Assembly: GCF_052072235.1 (NCBI RefSeq)
Contig: NZ_CM125436.1
Location: 5,202,001 to 5,266,000, forward strand
Length of the DNA: 64,000 nucleotides
Reading direction: 5' to 3'
From: Brevibacillus_D fluminis_A
GTDB lineage: Bacteria; Bacillota; Bacilli; Brevibacillales; Brevibacillaceae
Below are positions 1-8,585 of the stretch, one piece after another (positions within the stretch are counted from its first letter, which is position 1; each line of letters opens with the position of its first letter). The translations under genes were made by a program, and so were the position numbers. Under the pieces are notes generated by a model. The model did no database searches and was not told the DNA's origin. It saw only the letters and a list, made by a program, of their open reading frames with translations.

Positions 1-288
1 GACGCTGGCGTGCGGAGCCATGCCGGTGACGAGAATCGTGGGGAGATGGACTCCGCGCAGCTTGAGAATCGAATAGCTTTCCAAGCCTCCCCGGCCTGTC
101 CCCAGATTGAGGTCGATAATCATGGCGTCCAGATCGGCGCGCAGCGTCGCTTCTGCGATCAGCTCATCGCCCGAACTGACCTTGGCGGCAATCCGGACGT
201 TTTCCAAAGGAGCCAGGTATCCTTCGAGCAGTTCCTGCTGAAGCTCATCATCCTCGGCTATCAAAACGTTGATTTGCTGCTTGTGCAT
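1..288 (-). CDS. Response regulator receiver domain (N-terminal part, runs off the window)
   Basis: The 96 visible codons are the start of a response regulator. They begin MHKQQINVLIAEDDE, with the acidic pair of a receiver domain. A candidate phosphoacceptor Asp lies in MIIDLNLGTG, and the conserved Thr region reads ILVTGMAPHAS. The ATG at 288 follows GGAGGCAGCGAGGAACC. The C-terminal output domain lies outside the window, so the subfamily (CitB-, LuxR- or LytTR-type) cannot be decided. It is 47 bp downstream of the sensor kinase at 336-1685 on the same strand and is almost certainly its partner. Confidence 0.85.
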   Translation of the reverse strand, partial: MHKQQINVLIAEDDELQQELLEGYLAPLENVRIAAKVSSGDELIAEATLRADLDAMIIDLNLGTGRGGLESYSILKLRGVHLPTILVTGMAPHASV

Positions 289-335
289 GGTTCCTCGCTG
301 CCTCCTTTTCGTCGTTGAAACGCCCCTGCTTTTTT

Positions 336-1685
336 TCAGCCTTGCCGCTCCGAGATGTGGAGCAGAACAGAAAAGCATGTCCGCCCTTTTGCAGAGGCCA
401 CGTTGACTTCCCCGGCATATTTGCCGACAACCTCGCGCACAATGCTCAGCCCATAGCCGCGTGCTTGTCCTTCATCGGTCTGCTTGGTCGTATAGCCTTC
501 CTGCATCAACTTTTGCAATTCGCCCGCCTGAATCGTACCCCCGGTATTTTCCACCGTGAACTGATACGTCTGGCCGACTTTTTTCAAGGTGAGCCAGATG
601 CACCGCTCTTCTTCCGCCGGTCCGCCTGCTGCGGCTTCGATCGCATTATCGAGCAGGTTGGATAAAATCTTGATCATGTCGGAGGAAAGGACCCCATCAA
701 ACGTTTCCTCCGGCGGTATCTGGAACTCCAGCTCGACATGCTGCCCCCGCGCCTTTTCCACTTTCGAGTGCAGCAGCACGAGCAATGCAGGGTTCGCGAC
801 CTGTGCCGAGAGAGCCACGACCTTGACATCGCTTTGCAGCCCCTTCAAATATTCCTGGGCGCGCGCATATTTTTTCAGCTCCAAGAGGCCGAACAATACT
901 TGCAAATGGTTGGCGAAATCATGCCGGATCGATTGGATCGATGTCAAAATGGAACGAAACTCGCGCTGGAACGTTTGCTCCGAATCGCCGACGACCCGCA
1001 GCGTCTCCCGCTGATACCAGCGGCGAATCACGGTATAGCTGACCACGATCAAAATCAGGATCAGCAAATTGGCGGATATATGAAAAATGCTATTTTTCAG
1101 CGCATTTTGTTCAATCTGCTGCAGCAGCTCGACACCCGTATCAATGCCGATGATTCCGACCAGCTGTCCGTCCGCATTCATGAGCGGGGCGCCGGCCGTC
1201 ATGTAGCTGCCGTATTTGGGGTCGTGGATAATGCTCGTATGAAAGGTCGCGCCATGGTACGCCGGCTCCGCTTCCTCCCGCGTGAGCGTGCATGGCTCGC
1301 CGATATAGGTTTGGGCGGCCAGTTCGGGCGAAATGCCGAGGATCATGACCCGGCTTTTGCCCTCATCGTCCATGGTGACGATATACACATGCTTCGCCCC
1401 GATCTTTTTGCGATAGTCGTTCAGAAACCGGTTCAGCTTGACGAAATCCTCGCTCTCGGCAGTCGGCTTCTGCAAAAACCGCTCAAAGCTGGCCACATCT
1501 ACCTCACTGGCGATGTCGGCCGCCGTTTTCATGCTTTGCGTGGCAATGGAAATCTCTACCGTCCGAATCGTACTGTCATAGGTCAGCAAAAGGTTTGCGG
1601 ACATGAAGCACAAGCTCAAAATAATGGCGACAATCAAGATGATTCTGATTCGTTTGTTGGTTCCGGTAGAAATAGCTTTTATCAT
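336..1685 (-). CDS. Cache-domain sensor histidine kinase with Spo0B/CitA-like phosphotransfer box
   Basis: This is a 449-residue membrane sensor kinase. A first membrane helix lies near residues 12-34. An extracytoplasmic Cache-like domain follows (about 35-190, with VGIIGIDTG near its end), then a second helix (about 200-221). The dimerisation box IRHDFANHLQ carries the probable phosphorylated His255. A GHKL ATPase follows, with N-box LLDNAIEAA and a glycine-rich RGYGLSIV. The RHD..NHLQ box resembles Spo0B/CitA/DcuS-type kinases rather than HisKA. The ligand is unknown; small organic acids are typical of the family. ATG 1685 is preferred to GTG 1691 because AAAGG sits 10 bases before it. Confidence 0.88.
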   Translation of the reverse strand: MIKAISTGTNKRIRIILIVAIILSLCFMSANLLLTYDSTIRTVEISIATQSMKTAADIASEVDVASFERFLQKPTAESEDFVKLNRFLNDYRKKIGAKHVYIVTMDDEGKSRVMILGISPELAAQTYIGEPCTLTREEAEPAYHGATFHTSIIHDPKYGSYMTAGAPLMNADGQLVGIIGIDTGVELLQQIEQNALKNSIFHISANLLILILIVVSYTVIRRWYQRETLRVVGDSEQTFQREFRSILTSIQSIRHDFANHLQVLFGLLELKKYARAQEYLKGLQSDVKVVALSAQVANPALLVLLHSKVEKARGQHVELEFQIPPEETFDGVLSSDMIKILSNLLDNAIEAAAGGPAEEERCIWLTLKKVGQTYQFTVENTGGTIQAGELQKLMQEGYTTKQTDEGQARGYGLSIVREVVGKYAGEVNVASAKGRTCFSVLLHISERQG

Positions 1686-1787
1686 GCGCACGTTACCTTT
1701 CTGTTACACAGCCTCTGCCTGAGCGATTTTTCTCATTTTATCATGAATTGGGAGGGAAAGGGCGCATGGAAGTTGCGATTGTGGCGG

Positions 1788-2018
1788 GACGGGGATTTTC
1801 CGAAAAAAAGCGTCACTGCGCTCTGACAATGCCCACTGGGGGTCGGAGTGACCGGCTCCGTGGAAAAAGGGAAACCGCGCCCCAAAGCCACACGCTGCGC
1901 GGCGGAAGCATCTCAAGGAAGTAGATGTGGCGCGAAAGACGTTTCCCTTTTTCCACTCCGCCTGGTAGGCATCGCCAAGGCTGCGTGCCGCTTTTTTTCG
2001 GAAAATCCCTTCGCTGCT
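1788..2018. repeat. Long nested inverted repeat, copy A
   Basis: First of five related elements. The outer arms GGGATTTTCCGAAAAAAAGC (from 1792) and its reverse complement (ending 2009) pair over about 20 bases. An inner arm GGAAAAAGGGAAACC pairs with GTTTCCCTTTTTCCA further in. The middle holds the family core ACACGCTGCGCGGCGG. The distance between outer arm ends is 218 bp. It fills most of the 390-bp gap between the kinase and the WG-repeat gene. Both strands contain short open frames, but these follow from the palindrome and do not look like genes. Confidence 0.85.
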
Positions 2019-2027
2019 CGATAAATA

Positions 2028-2066
2028 GATAAAAAGGATGAAAACCATAAAATGGTCCATCCCTTC
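2028..2066 (-). terminator. Probable terminator of the WG-repeat gene
   Basis: On the minus strand a hairpin built from GGATGGACCAT and ATGGTTTTCATCC is followed by TTTTTATC. It lies 12 bases after the stop of the WG-repeat gene and just before repeat copy A. Confidence 0.55.
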
Positions 2067-2077
2067 TTACATATATT

Positions 2078-4435
2078 TCAATGAAACGATTGCCAGAAAT
2101 CGCCCTCAGTATCGATAATATCCATGATTTGCGCAAACGGGATGCGGAAGGTCGGGAAGCCTGCGGCATACGGTCCGATTTCATACGGCGCAAAATATAG
2201 ATACAGCGCGTCCTGTTTGACATAGAACGGTTGGTCCGGCTTGATGCCCTTGTAGCTGCCTGGGAAGACGTAGGAGTACTGCGGGTCGTTCTTGATCAAA
2301 TTCCCGACGATTTCACTCAGCACTTTTACATAATTGCTGTTTGGCTTGAAGAGGTCTTTGAGCTGGTACATCTTTCCTTTAACCAGATCGATGTGCGCGT
2401 ATGTCTGCGTCGGCATGCCATGTGCAGCGCCAAAGGGGAAATTGTAGCCGACCAGCAGCAGCACAAGCAGATGCTTGCGGAAAAACTCGACCGAGAAGTC
2501 TCCCGAATAGCTGTAGTCCAGCTGTTCGTTGGCCGGAATCGGCTTCACCTGCGACATGTCCTTGAGCCGGTCGTTTATGTTGTTTTGCGCGTCTTTGTTG
2601 GCCATGCCCTCGACTCGCGGATAGTAGACGATATAGTCTTTGTTCGGGTTAAACAGCTCTTCCCGGACACGGAATTGATCGGTCAGCGGGATCACCGTAT
2701 TTTGCCGCCAGACGGGTTTACCTGTGCGCGTATAGTACGATACGCGCTGGTTGATCAGCGCTTTGACCAGATCGTTTTCCTGTGTCAGCGTGCCGCTTCC
2801 CTCCAGCATGGGGAAAAACCGGTCGATTTGCCCTCCACGGTTGATGAAAAACGTATGCCGGTCATCATTGGCAGATGCTTTGCCGTCCTGGTATTCCATC
2901 ACTTCGTTGTAAAGAAAATCGGTCAAGATTTTGCCGTCCGTATCCGCAATCGCGAATCTGGAGCCGAGGTAAGGCCGCTGCGAATCTCTCGCCTTGCCGA
3001 CAGCCACCCGGTTTTCCTTCAGCCAATGGATATCGTTGTACTCTCCCGGAATGAGGAACGTTCCTTTTTTATCGATCAAGCCGTATTGATTGTTCTCCGC
3101 AAAGTCTTTCGCCGCATTGACGATGGCCCTCCCCTTCTCGAAAGGCTGCGCGGTCAAGAAACGGGGGGTGATCACGACGTTGCCTTTTTCGTCTACATAC
3201 CCATAAGGGCCATTTTCCGTCTCCTGAAACGCGAGGAGACCGTCTCCCGCCTGCCCGACATTGGCATACGCGAATGTGTGCAGACGCTCGCCGTTGCGGC
3301 CGATCAGAATGAATTCATTCGGCCTTGCCTGCACGACTGCCCGCCCTTCATGGAAGTCGGTCCCGCTTTGATACGTGGCGGGAATCACTTCTTTACCGTC
3401 CCGGTCCAAATAGCCGTAATGGCTCGTGCCCTGGGGATCGACTTGCGAAAACAACGCCCTGCCCTCCTGATACATGCCGATGAAGCTGTACGGCTTGTCG
3501 GTCAAAATCTCGCCTTTTTCATTGATCACATGGAAGCCGGCGTTGTCGACGACAGCGGCGCGGTCTTGCGAAAACCGTGTGATGGCATCATATTTCGGCA
3601 CAATCACGTACTTGTTGTCTTTATCAATCAGCCCGTTTTTATCCAGGAGCGTGACGATCGCCAAGCCATTTTCCTGAAAATCGTCGGCAAAATCATAGCG
3701 CGGCTCGATAACCAGCTGCCCTTTGTCGTTGATATAGCCCCATTTCGTCCCCCGATCGGTTTTGACCGACGCCGGAAACAGGTTCACCGTTTGCCTGACC
3801 AATTCAATCCGCACTTGCTGCAGCAATTCCAGCCAAGCTTCGCGCGATGGACCGGCTTCTTTTAATCGCCAGCCAGCTTCAATCGATTTCACCGCTTGCT
3901 GCGGCAGATTCGCCTTGAGCTGGGCTTCGGCGAGATAATACCAGTAATAAGGAGCACCACCACGGTAAAAATCATGAGGGTACCGGTGGCTGCCGATCAG
4001 ATTGGCGACCACCTGCCAGCCTGACTCATCCACCTTCAGTCCCATAATGTACGTGTTGCCTTCCAAGTGGTATGTACCCACTATCTCCTGCATCCCATCG
4101 CCGTCCACATCTTCCAGACGCACACATGCGCGACGAGGCCAGTCGTCCTCCCGGCATATTTCTGCTGTCGGCGGCAGATGCTTGCGAACCACCTCAAGCA
4201 CTTTCCGTTCATCCCACATCTGCAAAACACTCCAAACCGTTTTTTTCACAGCATATGTTCGTGCCTGCAAAAGGTGCCCAGCTGCCAGTTTGTTTAAGTC
4301 GCGGGGTAGCCTATACTGACGCGCCCGCGATTCCAGCGAAACCGTATTCGCGCCGATCCACGATACGTACCGGTAAAACGCCGCCCACAAGAAAAAGGCC
4401 AACCCGACGCTGCCGGATGACCTACTCTCTATCAA
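2078..4435 (-). CDS. WG-repeat protein with C-terminal DUF3298-like domain; start uncertain
   Basis: The protein carries many WG-type beta repeats, recognisable by units such as GTKWGYINDKGQLVI, SHYGYLDRDGKEVI, GPYGYVDEKGNVVI and QYGLIDKKGTFLI. An N-terminal part has a DVDGDGMQEIVG motif. A C-terminal domain of about 200 residues looks like DUF3298/RsiV. The function is unknown; such proteins are often cell-surface or sensory. The start is a problem. The frame stays open to 4597, but that would overlap gltP and cross its terminator. TTG 4435 is the longest start clear of the terminator, and ATG 4219 has GGAG 11 bases upstream. No clean signal peptide is visible, so the 5' end may have been lost. 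Confidence 0.7.
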   Translation of the reverse strand: MIESRSSGSVGLAFFLWAAFYRYVSWIGANTVSLESRARQYRLPRDLNKLAAGHLLQARTYAVKKTVWSVLQMWDERKVLEVVRKHLPPTAEICREDDWPRRACVRLEDVDGDGMQEIVGTYHLEGNTYIMGLKVDESGWQVVANLIGSHRYPHDFYRGGAPYYWYYLAEAQLKANLPQQAVKSIEAGWRLKEAGPSREAWLELLQQVRIELVRQTVNLFPASVKTDRGTKWGYINDKGQLVIEPRYDFADDFQENGLAIVTLLDKNGLIDKDNKYVIVPKYDAITRFSQDRAAVVDNAGFHVINEKGEILTDKPYSFIGMYQEGRALFSQVDPQGTSHYGYLDRDGKEVIPATYQSGTDFHEGRAVVQARPNEFILIGRNGERLHTFAYANVGQAGDGLLAFQETENGPYGYVDEKGNVVITPRFLTAQPFEKGRAIVNAAKDFAENNQYGLIDKKGTFLIPGEYNDIHWLKENRVAVGKARDSQRPYLGSRFAIADTDGKILTDFLYNEVMEYQDGKASANDDRHTFFINRGGQIDRFFPMLEGSGTLTQENDLVKALINQRVSYYTRTGKPVWRQNTVIPLTDQFRVREELFNPNKDYIVYYPRVEGMANKDAQNNINDRLKDMSQVKPIPANEQLDYSYSGDFSVEFFRKHLLVLLLVGYNFPFGAAHGMPTQTYAHIDLVKGKMYQLKDLFKPNSNYVKVLSEIVGNLIKNDPQYSYVFPGSYKGIKPDQPFYVKQDALYLYFAPYEIGPYAAGFPTFRIPFAQIMDIIDTEGDFWQSFH

Positions 4436-4440
4436 AGAAA

Positions 4441-4471
4441 ACAGCCACCCGTCATGCACCCGGGTGGCTGT
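4441..4471 (-). terminator. Terminator after gltP
   Basis: An 11-bp GC-rich stem (ACAGCCACCCG with CGGGTGGCTGT) around a short loop lies 8 bases after the gltP stop and is followed by TTTTCTTT on the minus strand. It separates gltP from the WG-repeat gene. Confidence 0.8.
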
Positions 4472-4478
4472 TTGGTGT

Positions 4479-5756
4479 TTATGCTGCTTTGCGGCTATTG
4501 GTTTGATAGCTTTGCAAATACACTTTTCCTTTTGCGCTGTCATACTTGCCTTCCCACTTGGAGATGACCACTGCAGCGAGCGCGTTGCCCACGACATTCA
4601 CGACGGTGCGCGCCATGTCGAGAATACGGTCGATACCCGCGATGAACGCGAGACCTTCGAGCGGAATGCCGACAGAGCCCAGCGTCGCCAGCAAGACGAC
4701 GAACGATACGCCCGGCACGCCCGCGATCCCTTTGGAGGTCACCATCAGCACCAGCATCAGTGTGATCTGGCTGCCGATCGACAGGTGAACGCCGTACATC
4801 TGCGCGATGAAAATCGCAGCCAGCGCTTGGTACAGTGTCGATCCGTCCAGGTTAAACGAATATCCGGTCGGCACGACAAAAGAGGTGATCGCCTTCGGAC
4901 AGCCGAACTTTTCCATCTTCTCGATGATTTTCGGCAAAACGGTCTCCGAGCTTGCTGTGGAGTACGCCAGCAAAATCTCGTCCTTGAGGATGCGGATGAT
5001 CGCGAAAATGCTTGTCCCGACCATTTTGGCAATACCGCCCATGACGAGAACGATGAACAGGAACATCGTGCCGTACACCAGCAAAACCAGCTTTCCTAAC
5101 GGCACCAAAGAACTCAAGCCGAATTTGGAAACGGTTACGCCAATCAAGGCAAAAACACCGAATGGCGCGAATTTCATGATTTGGTTCGTTACCCAGAACA
5201 TCGTCTCGGCAACCCCTTCAAAGAAGGCCAGAACCGGTTTCCCCCGCTCCCCGATCGCCGCTACGCCGAGGCCGAACAGGACGGAGAAGAAAATGACCGC
5301 CAGCATATCGCCTTTGGTTAATGCATCAAAAATGTTTTTCGGCACGATGTTGACGAATGTATCAACGAAGCTGTGGTGTGTGGCGGTTTCCGCCGTTTCC
5401 ACATAAGAGTGGATGTCCGTTTTCGCCAGATGGCTCATGTCGACGCCGACGCCCGGCTGAAAAATATTCGAGGCCAGCAATCCCACAACAATCGCAATGG
5501 TCGTGACAATTTCAAAATACAGAATCGTTTTCCCGCCGATTTTCCCGAGCTGCTTCATGTCTCCGACGCTGGCAACCCCAATGACCAGAGAAGCGACGAC
5601 GATCGGAACCACGATCATTTTGATCAATCGAATAAAAATATCGCCGATTGGCTGTAAATACTGTTCAACAGATGGATTTCCAAAAAAGAGTGCACCAACA
5701 AGAATACCAAGTGCCAGACCGATCAAAATCTGGACAGCTAATCCGTATTTTTTCAT
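4479..5756 (-). CDS. gltP: Dicarboxylate/glutamate:cation symporter (GltP/DctA family)
   Basis: This 425-residue polytopic membrane protein has family hallmarks: the serine-rich SETVLPKI stretch in AYSTASSETVLPKI, the GYSFNLDGS motif and late GVPGVSFVVL. The length matches the family (about 420-430). It takes up glutamate/aspartate or C4-dicarboxylates with H+ or Na+; substrate choice cannot be read from sequence. It is divergent from a GlnK/GlnL-like two-component pair, and a GlnL-like box lies about 65-80 bp upstream of its start. That supports glutamate or glutamine as the relevant nutrient. Confidence 0.93.
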   Translation of the reverse strand: MKKYGLAVQILIGLALGILVGALFFGNPSVEQYLQPIGDIFIRLIKMIVVPIVVASLVIGVASVGDMKQLGKIGGKTILYFEIVTTIAIVVGLLASNIFQPGVGVDMSHLAKTDIHSYVETAETATHHSFVDTFVNIVPKNIFDALTKGDMLAVIFFSVLFGLGVAAIGERGKPVLAFFEGVAETMFWVTNQIMKFAPFGVFALIGVTVSKFGLSSLVPLGKLVLLVYGTMFLFIVLVMGGIAKMVGTSIFAIIRILKDEILLAYSTASSETVLPKIIEKMEKFGCPKAITSFVVPTGYSFNLDGSTLYQALAAIFIAQMYGVHLSIGSQITLMLVLMVTSKGIAGVPGVSFVVLLATLGSVGIPLEGLAFIAGIDRILDMARTVVNVVGNALAAVVISKWEGKYDSAKGKVYLQSYQTNSRKAA

Positions 5757-5819
5757 AAGGTCCCCTTTCTTTGCATTTGCGCAAGTATGGTGATATTGTC
5801 TAAATGTAAGCGTATACCT

Positions 5820-5835
5820 ATAAAAAACTACAAAA
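5820..5835 (-). promoter_or_regulatory. Candidate GlnL binding box upstream of gltP
   Basis: The minus strand reads TTTTGTAGTTTTTTAT, that is TTTTGT-N4-TTTTAT. This differs by one base from the direct repeat TTTTGT-N4-TTTTGT that I recall as the binding site of B. subtilis GlnL (YcbB). It sits in the gap between gltP and the GlnK/GlnL-like genes. A-rich DNA makes chance matches easier, so this is a prediction. Confidence 0.5.
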
Positions 5836-5908
5836 ATCTATATTTCCTTAGAGAATAATCTGCAAATTCCAAGATTTTTCTACGATTTCTGCGAAAAGAG
5901 TGTATGCA

Positions 5909-7192
5909 ATGAGAGAAACCTTCTACATGTTTTTGCTGATGCTGGTCGTCGTCCCGCTGGCTGGTGAATGGAAATTTTACCCGTTTGCCAATGATTTTCG
6001 GGTCAGCTTCGGCACGACCGCATTCTTTTTCTTTTTGCTGTGGCTGCCCCGCATTCCATCCTATTTGTCCGGACTGGCTGTCGGCATCGCGGTGGTGCTG
6101 TTCCGCATCGGATTGGACTGGTTTTATGCGGCGGACGGCTTTTCCGTGTACAGCTCGTTCCACTCCTATATACCCGTCTTCTTTTTCTACCTATCGTTCG
6201 GCTGCTTCTACTCGCTGTTTCGCATCAACCGCTTTCATCATCGACCGTTGCTGGTTGGTCTTTTGGGAACAGCCGTGGAGATTTTGGGCAATATTATCGA
6301 GCTGCTGTTGCGCGAGCCTGCGAGCGACATCTTCACCATCGCGACGCTCGGCAAAATCACGGCGTTTGCCATTCTGCGCAGCTTCTTCGTGCTCAGCTTT
6401 TTCGCCTTGATCGAGCTGAGGCAGTCACAGCGGCTGGAGGCCCAGCAGCGCAAGCGTCATGCCCACATCCTGATGCTTGTGTCTGATTTGTACGAGGAAT
6501 CCATTTTGCTGAAAAAAAATCTGCGCCACTCGGAAGAAATCACGAGAAATTGCTATGATTTTTATCGTAAACTAAAGGAGCACCCGCTGGGCCAGTCCGA
6601 GGCGTTCGCGCAGACCGCGCTCCACATCGCCGGACAGGTGCACGAAATCAAAAAGGACAACCAGCGGATTTATGCCGGACTGTCCAAAATGATCTCCAAT
6701 GAAAATGCGACGGACGAAATGCCGCTTGCCGAGCTGGGGCGAATCGCCGTGCGAGCCAACCTCAAATACGCCCGCCTGGTAGGCAAAGAGATTGAGATTG
6801 ACTGGCGCTGCGATCTGCCCGAGATGCCTTTTCCGATTTATACGACGCTCTCCTTGCTGAACAACCTGGTGACCAATGCCATCGAAGCCATTCCTGAAAG
6901 CGGCCGCATCGCCATTGTGATCCGGCAGGAAGGCAGCTGGGTGATTTTGCAAGTCACTGACAACGGCCCGGGAATCAAGGCAAAAGATCCGCAGGTGCTG
7001 TTCACGCCCGGCTTCACGACCAAATTCGACTTGACCGGCCAGCCGTCCACAGGGATTGGGCTTACGTATGTGAAGGAAGTTGTGGACAGCCTGGACGGGC
7101 ATGTGACAGTCGACTCCATCCCCGGCGAGACGACCTTTACCGTCAAGCTGCCGAAAGCACGTATACATGCCCACATGAAGAAAAAGGGGTGA
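5909..7192 (+). CDS. glnK: GlnK-like sensor histidine kinase (YcbA family)
   Basis: The protein has 427 residues. About five hydrophobic segments fill the first 160 residues, followed by a helical linker and a HATPase domain with N-box LLNNLVTNAIEA, G1 DNGPGIK and G2 STGIGLTYVKEVV. No classical HisKA H-box is obvious; His in VHEIKKDN is the likely phosphorylation site, as in SpoIIAB/YcbA-type kinases. It is followed by a YcbB/GlnL-type regulator 5 bases downstream. In B. subtilis this pair responds to glutamine and controls glutaminase and a transporter. ATG 5909 was chosen; GTG 5900 in the same frame overlaps the only weak ribosome site. Confidence 0.85.
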   Translation: MRETFYMFLLMLVVVPLAGEWKFYPFANDFRVSFGTTAFFFFLLWLPRIPSYLSGLAVGIAVVLFRIGLDWFYAADGFSVYSSFHSYIPVFFFYLSFGCFYSLFRINRFHHRPLLVGLLGTAVEILGNIIELLLREPASDIFTIATLGKITAFAILRSFFVLSFFALIELRQSQRLEAQQRKRHAHILMLVSDLYEESILLKKNLRHSEEITRNCYDFYRKLKEHPLGQSEAFAQTALHIAGQVHEIKKDNQRIYAGLSKMISNENATDEMPLAELGRIAVRANLKYARLVGKEIEIDWRCDLPEMPFPIYTTLSLLNNLVTNAIEAIPESGRIAIVIRQEGSWVILQVTDNGPGIKAKDPQVLFTPGFTTKFDLTGQPSTGIGLTYVKEVVDSLDGHVTVDSIPGETTFTVKLPKARIHAHMKKKG

Positions 7193-7197
7193 TTCCC

Positions 7198-8127
7198 ATG
7201 CGTTTTTTTATTACGGATGACGATCCGGCTGTCCGTACCATGCTCACCCATATTATCGAGGATGCTGACCTCGGAACGATTGCGGGAGAAGCGGAGGACG
7301 GTTCCTTTGTAAACGAATCACTGCTTGCGCTCAAGCAGGTGGACATTTTGCTGATCGATCTCCTGATGCCGATTCAGGACGGCATTGAAACCATCCGCCA
7401 GATCGCCCCGTTTTTCGCGGGAAAAATCATCATGATCTCGCAAATCGAATCGAAAGAGATGATTGCCGAAGCGTACTCGCTCGGGATCGAATATTACATC
7501 ACCAAGCCGATCAACCGACTGGAAGTGATCACCGTCATCCAAAAGGTAAGCGAGCGGATTCGCCTGCAGCGGTCAGTGGAAGACATTCAGCGGTCGCTTA
7601 GCGCGCTGAATTTGGGCAAGTCGCCTGAGACCAAACCGGCCATCCCCGCAGAAAAATCCATTCGCACGGCAGGCAAGCATGTGTTAAGCGAGCTGGGCAT
7701 GATCGGCGAAAGCGGCAGCAAAGACTTGCTCGACATGCTCGAATACATCGCCAGCCCCGAAGCGGCCGCCCTCTATGAGACGCAGTTTCCGGCATTGAAA
7801 GACCTGTATCAATGTGTAGCAGTCAAAAAACTGGGGGAAGACGCGACGAGCGCAGCCTTGCAAAAGGAAGTGAAGGCATCGGAGCAGCGAATCAGGCGAG
7901 CCATCTCGCAGGCGCTGTCCCATCTGGCTTCACTTGGCCTGACCGACTACGCCAATCCGATTTTTGAAAACTACGCGTCCAAGTTCTTCGATTTCACCGA
8001 GGTGCGCAAAAAAATGCTGGAGCTGGAAAACCAGACGGACACCTCCTCTTCTACCGCCAAAATCAACCCGAAAAAGTTCGTTTACGTCTTGTATCTGGAA
8101 GCAAAGCGGCTGCTAAATCAGCTGTAA
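7198..8127 (+). CDS. glnL: GlnL-like response regulator (YcbB family)
   Basis: The protein has 309 residues. A receiver domain begins MRFFITDDDPAVR, with Asp54 in LLIDLLMP as the predicted phosphorylation site and KPINR as the lysine loop. The rest matches the YcbB/GlnL output domain, including ISQALSHLASLGLTDYANPIFENYA. ATG 7198 follows AAGGGGTGATTCCC; GTG 7189 would leave no ribosome site. It is co-transcribed with the kinase. The probable targets are gltP (divergent, with a matching box) and possibly the pair itself. Confidence 0.87.
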   Translation: MRFFITDDDPAVRTMLTHIIEDADLGTIAGEAEDGSFVNESLLALKQVDILLIDLLMPIQDGIETIRQIAPFFAGKIIMISQIESKEMIAEAYSLGIEYYITKPINRLEVITVIQKVSERIRLQRSVEDIQRSLSALNLGKSPETKPAIPAEKSIRTAGKHVLSELGMIGESGSKDLLDMLEYIASPEAAALYETQFPALKDLYQCVAVKKLGEDATSAALQKEVKASEQRIRRAISQALSHLASLGLTDYANPIFENYASKFFDFTEVRKKMLELENQTDTSSSTAKINPKKFVYVLYLEAKRLLNQL

Positions 8128-8135
8128 ACCAAAGA

Positions 8136-8183
8136 AAAAAAGAGCGCCCCGCGCCATCATTGGCGTAAGGGTGCTCTTTTTGC
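8136..8183. terminator. Bidirectional terminator
   Basis: GAGCGCCC pairs with GGGTGCTC, with an inner CGCCA/TGGCG stem. A-rich DNA lies to the left and T-rich DNA to the right. It sits between the convergent glnL-like gene and the monooxygenase gene and can serve both. Confidence 0.8.
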
Positions 8184-8209
8184 TCGCAATGGGTATTTCG
8201 CTTGTAAAG

Positions 8210-8539
8210 CTATGCCTGATCTTGCCCGTCTCCCAACCAGACCGATTCGGCCGGGAACAGGCCGTCGTATTTGACGAACGTATACGGCTCGGCCAACATG
8301 TCCATCACCGCTGCCCGCCATGTGGCAAAATGCGCGGTCTCCCGATGCTTCTGCTGATCTTCCGCCGTTCGGTATACCTCGACCAAAACGAAGCGGGACG
8401 GATCGTCCTGCTGCTGCAAGGCATCAAAGCGGGCGACTCCCGGCTCCTTGATGCTGTTGCGCGCGTTTTCCAGCGTCGCCTCCCTGAATGCCTCGATATG
8501 CTCTTCTTTCACATGAAAATGGACATGGACCATAAGCAT
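8210..8539 (-). CDS. Antibiotic biosynthesis monooxygenase (ABM) domain protein
   Basis: A single ABM ferredoxin-like domain of 109 residues: MLMVHVHFHVKEEHIEAF, then EPGVARFDALQ, FVLVEVYRT, and the typical H..TAHFATW segment. Members include heme-degrading IsdG-like, quinol and LsrG-type enzymes; nothing here fixes the substrate. ATG 8539 is preceded by GAGGGAGAAACCGCC. It lies 46 bp downstream of the nitroreductase gene, so the two probably share a transcript and a redox or detoxification role. Confidence 0.85.
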   Translation of the reverse strand: MLMVHVHFHVKEEHIEAFREATLENARNSIKEPGVARFDALQQQDDPSRFVLVEVYRTAEDQQKHRETAHFATWRAAVMDMLAEPYTFVKYDGLFPAESVWLGDGQDQA

Positions 8540-8585
8540 GGCGGTTTCTCCCTCGTTGCGGCGGATTGGCTCCATCGCTCGCTGT

